Source: Shewanella oncorhynchi (GTDB taxonomy: Bacteria; Pseudomonadota; Gammaproteobacteria; Enterobacterales; Shewanellaceae). Taken from it: a stretch of DNA of 63,717 bases. The position numbers were made by a program, and so were the translations under genes. The notes under the pieces were generated by a model. That model saw only the letters and a list, made by a program, of their open reading frames with translations, made no database searches and had not been told where the DNA came from. The DNA is taken from contig NZ_JABAEB010000019.1 of assembly GCF_012584455.1 (NCBI RefSeq), forward strand, positions 1 through 63,717, read 5' to 3'. Positions 63,643-63,717 of the stretch are shown one piece after another. Positions within the stretch are counted from its first letter, which is position 1. Each line of letters opens with the position of its first letter.

Positions 63643-63717
63643 TGGAGCGACATATCGGGTTCGAACCGATGACCTATACCTTGGCAAGGTATCGCTCTAC
63701 CAACTGAGCTAATGTCG
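63643..63717 (-). tRNA. glyV: tRNA-Gly(GCC), first base beyond the window
   Basis: Read on the minus strand: acceptor (G)CGACAT pairing with ATGTCGC, D-arm TAGCTCAGTTGGTAGAGC, anticodon arm ATACC-TTGCCAA-GGTAT with anticodon GCC, T-arm ATCGG-TTCGAAC-CCGAT, discriminator T and encoded CCA (63645-63643). The C2-G71 pair and U73 fit glycine identity. Only the first nucleotide is missing, at the window edge. In related genomes such genes occur in tandem, so more copies may lie to the right. The glyV symbol is by analogy. Confidence 0.92.

Noticed and set aside
1..63717. CRISPR array, prophage or insertion sequence
   Set aside because: No regularly spaced short repeats, integrase, transposase or phage structural genes were seen. 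The only tandem units are the tRNA-like copies and the sub-units of repeat copy A.

Overview
The window looks like chromosome of a Shewanella species of the S. oneidensis / S. baltica / S. putrefaciens type. The basis is family-level recognition of the proteins and gene order, not a database search: tetrathionate reductase with its own two-component system, a Shewanella-type crp, an arginine succinyltransferase cluster beside pabA, and the run sspB-sspA-petCBA-hflCKX-hfq-miaA-mutL-amiB-tsaE-nnrD leading to tRNA-Gly. Base composition is moderate in GC throughout, apart from a strongly AT-rich gap at about 5.3-5.7 kb.

Region 1 (1-5.7 kb) is loosely packed: a small membrane-anchored protein, a DUF3313 lipoprotein, a DUF7010 membrane protein, a YqhA-family membrane protein and a DAACS transporter. 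Two copies of a palindrome-rich intergenic repeat lie here (739-1104 and about 2295-2460).

Region 2 (5.7-12.1 kb, minus strand) is a compact four-gene SMC/condensin-like operon. In transcription order it encodes a 1224-aa SMC-like ATPase, a small winged-helix-type subunit, a kleisin-like subunit and a Toprim-type nuclease subunit. This is the gene set of Wadjet / MksBEFG plasmid-restriction systems, but in the order C-B-A-D rather than A-B-C-D. It is the best candidate here for an unusual system.

Region 3 (12.5-22 kb) is the tetrathionate respiration locus: ttrS-ttrR on the minus strand, divergent from ttrB-ttrC-ttrA, followed by a soluble double-PAS chemoreceptor. The divergent gap carries a candidate FNR/CRP-type box and a dyad.

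Region 4 (22-37 kb) holds housekeeping and signalling genes: DUF3581, two small membrane proteins, ppiC, mrcB, hrpB, a GAF-PAS-GGDEF-EAL protein, thpR, a Sel1/TPR protein, crp, and a PepSY-response regulator-histidine kinase operon.

Region 5 (37-47.8 kb, minus strand) holds arginine catabolism (astC, astA, astD, with a DUF1338 oxygenase-like gene downstream), an HSL-type hydrolase, an HDOD protein, an S9 peptidase lipoprotein and pabA.

Region 6 (47.9-62.9 kb, minus strand) is core genome: sspBA, the cytochrome bc1 genes petABC, the hfq-hflXKC/miaA/mutL/amiB/tsaE/nnrD block, and a small helical protein.

The right end holds a tRNA-Gly(GCC) gene on the minus strand, cut by the window edge. It is followed in its direction of transcription by two tandem degenerate tRNA-Gly-like copies with shared insertions and an identical 34-nt spacer.
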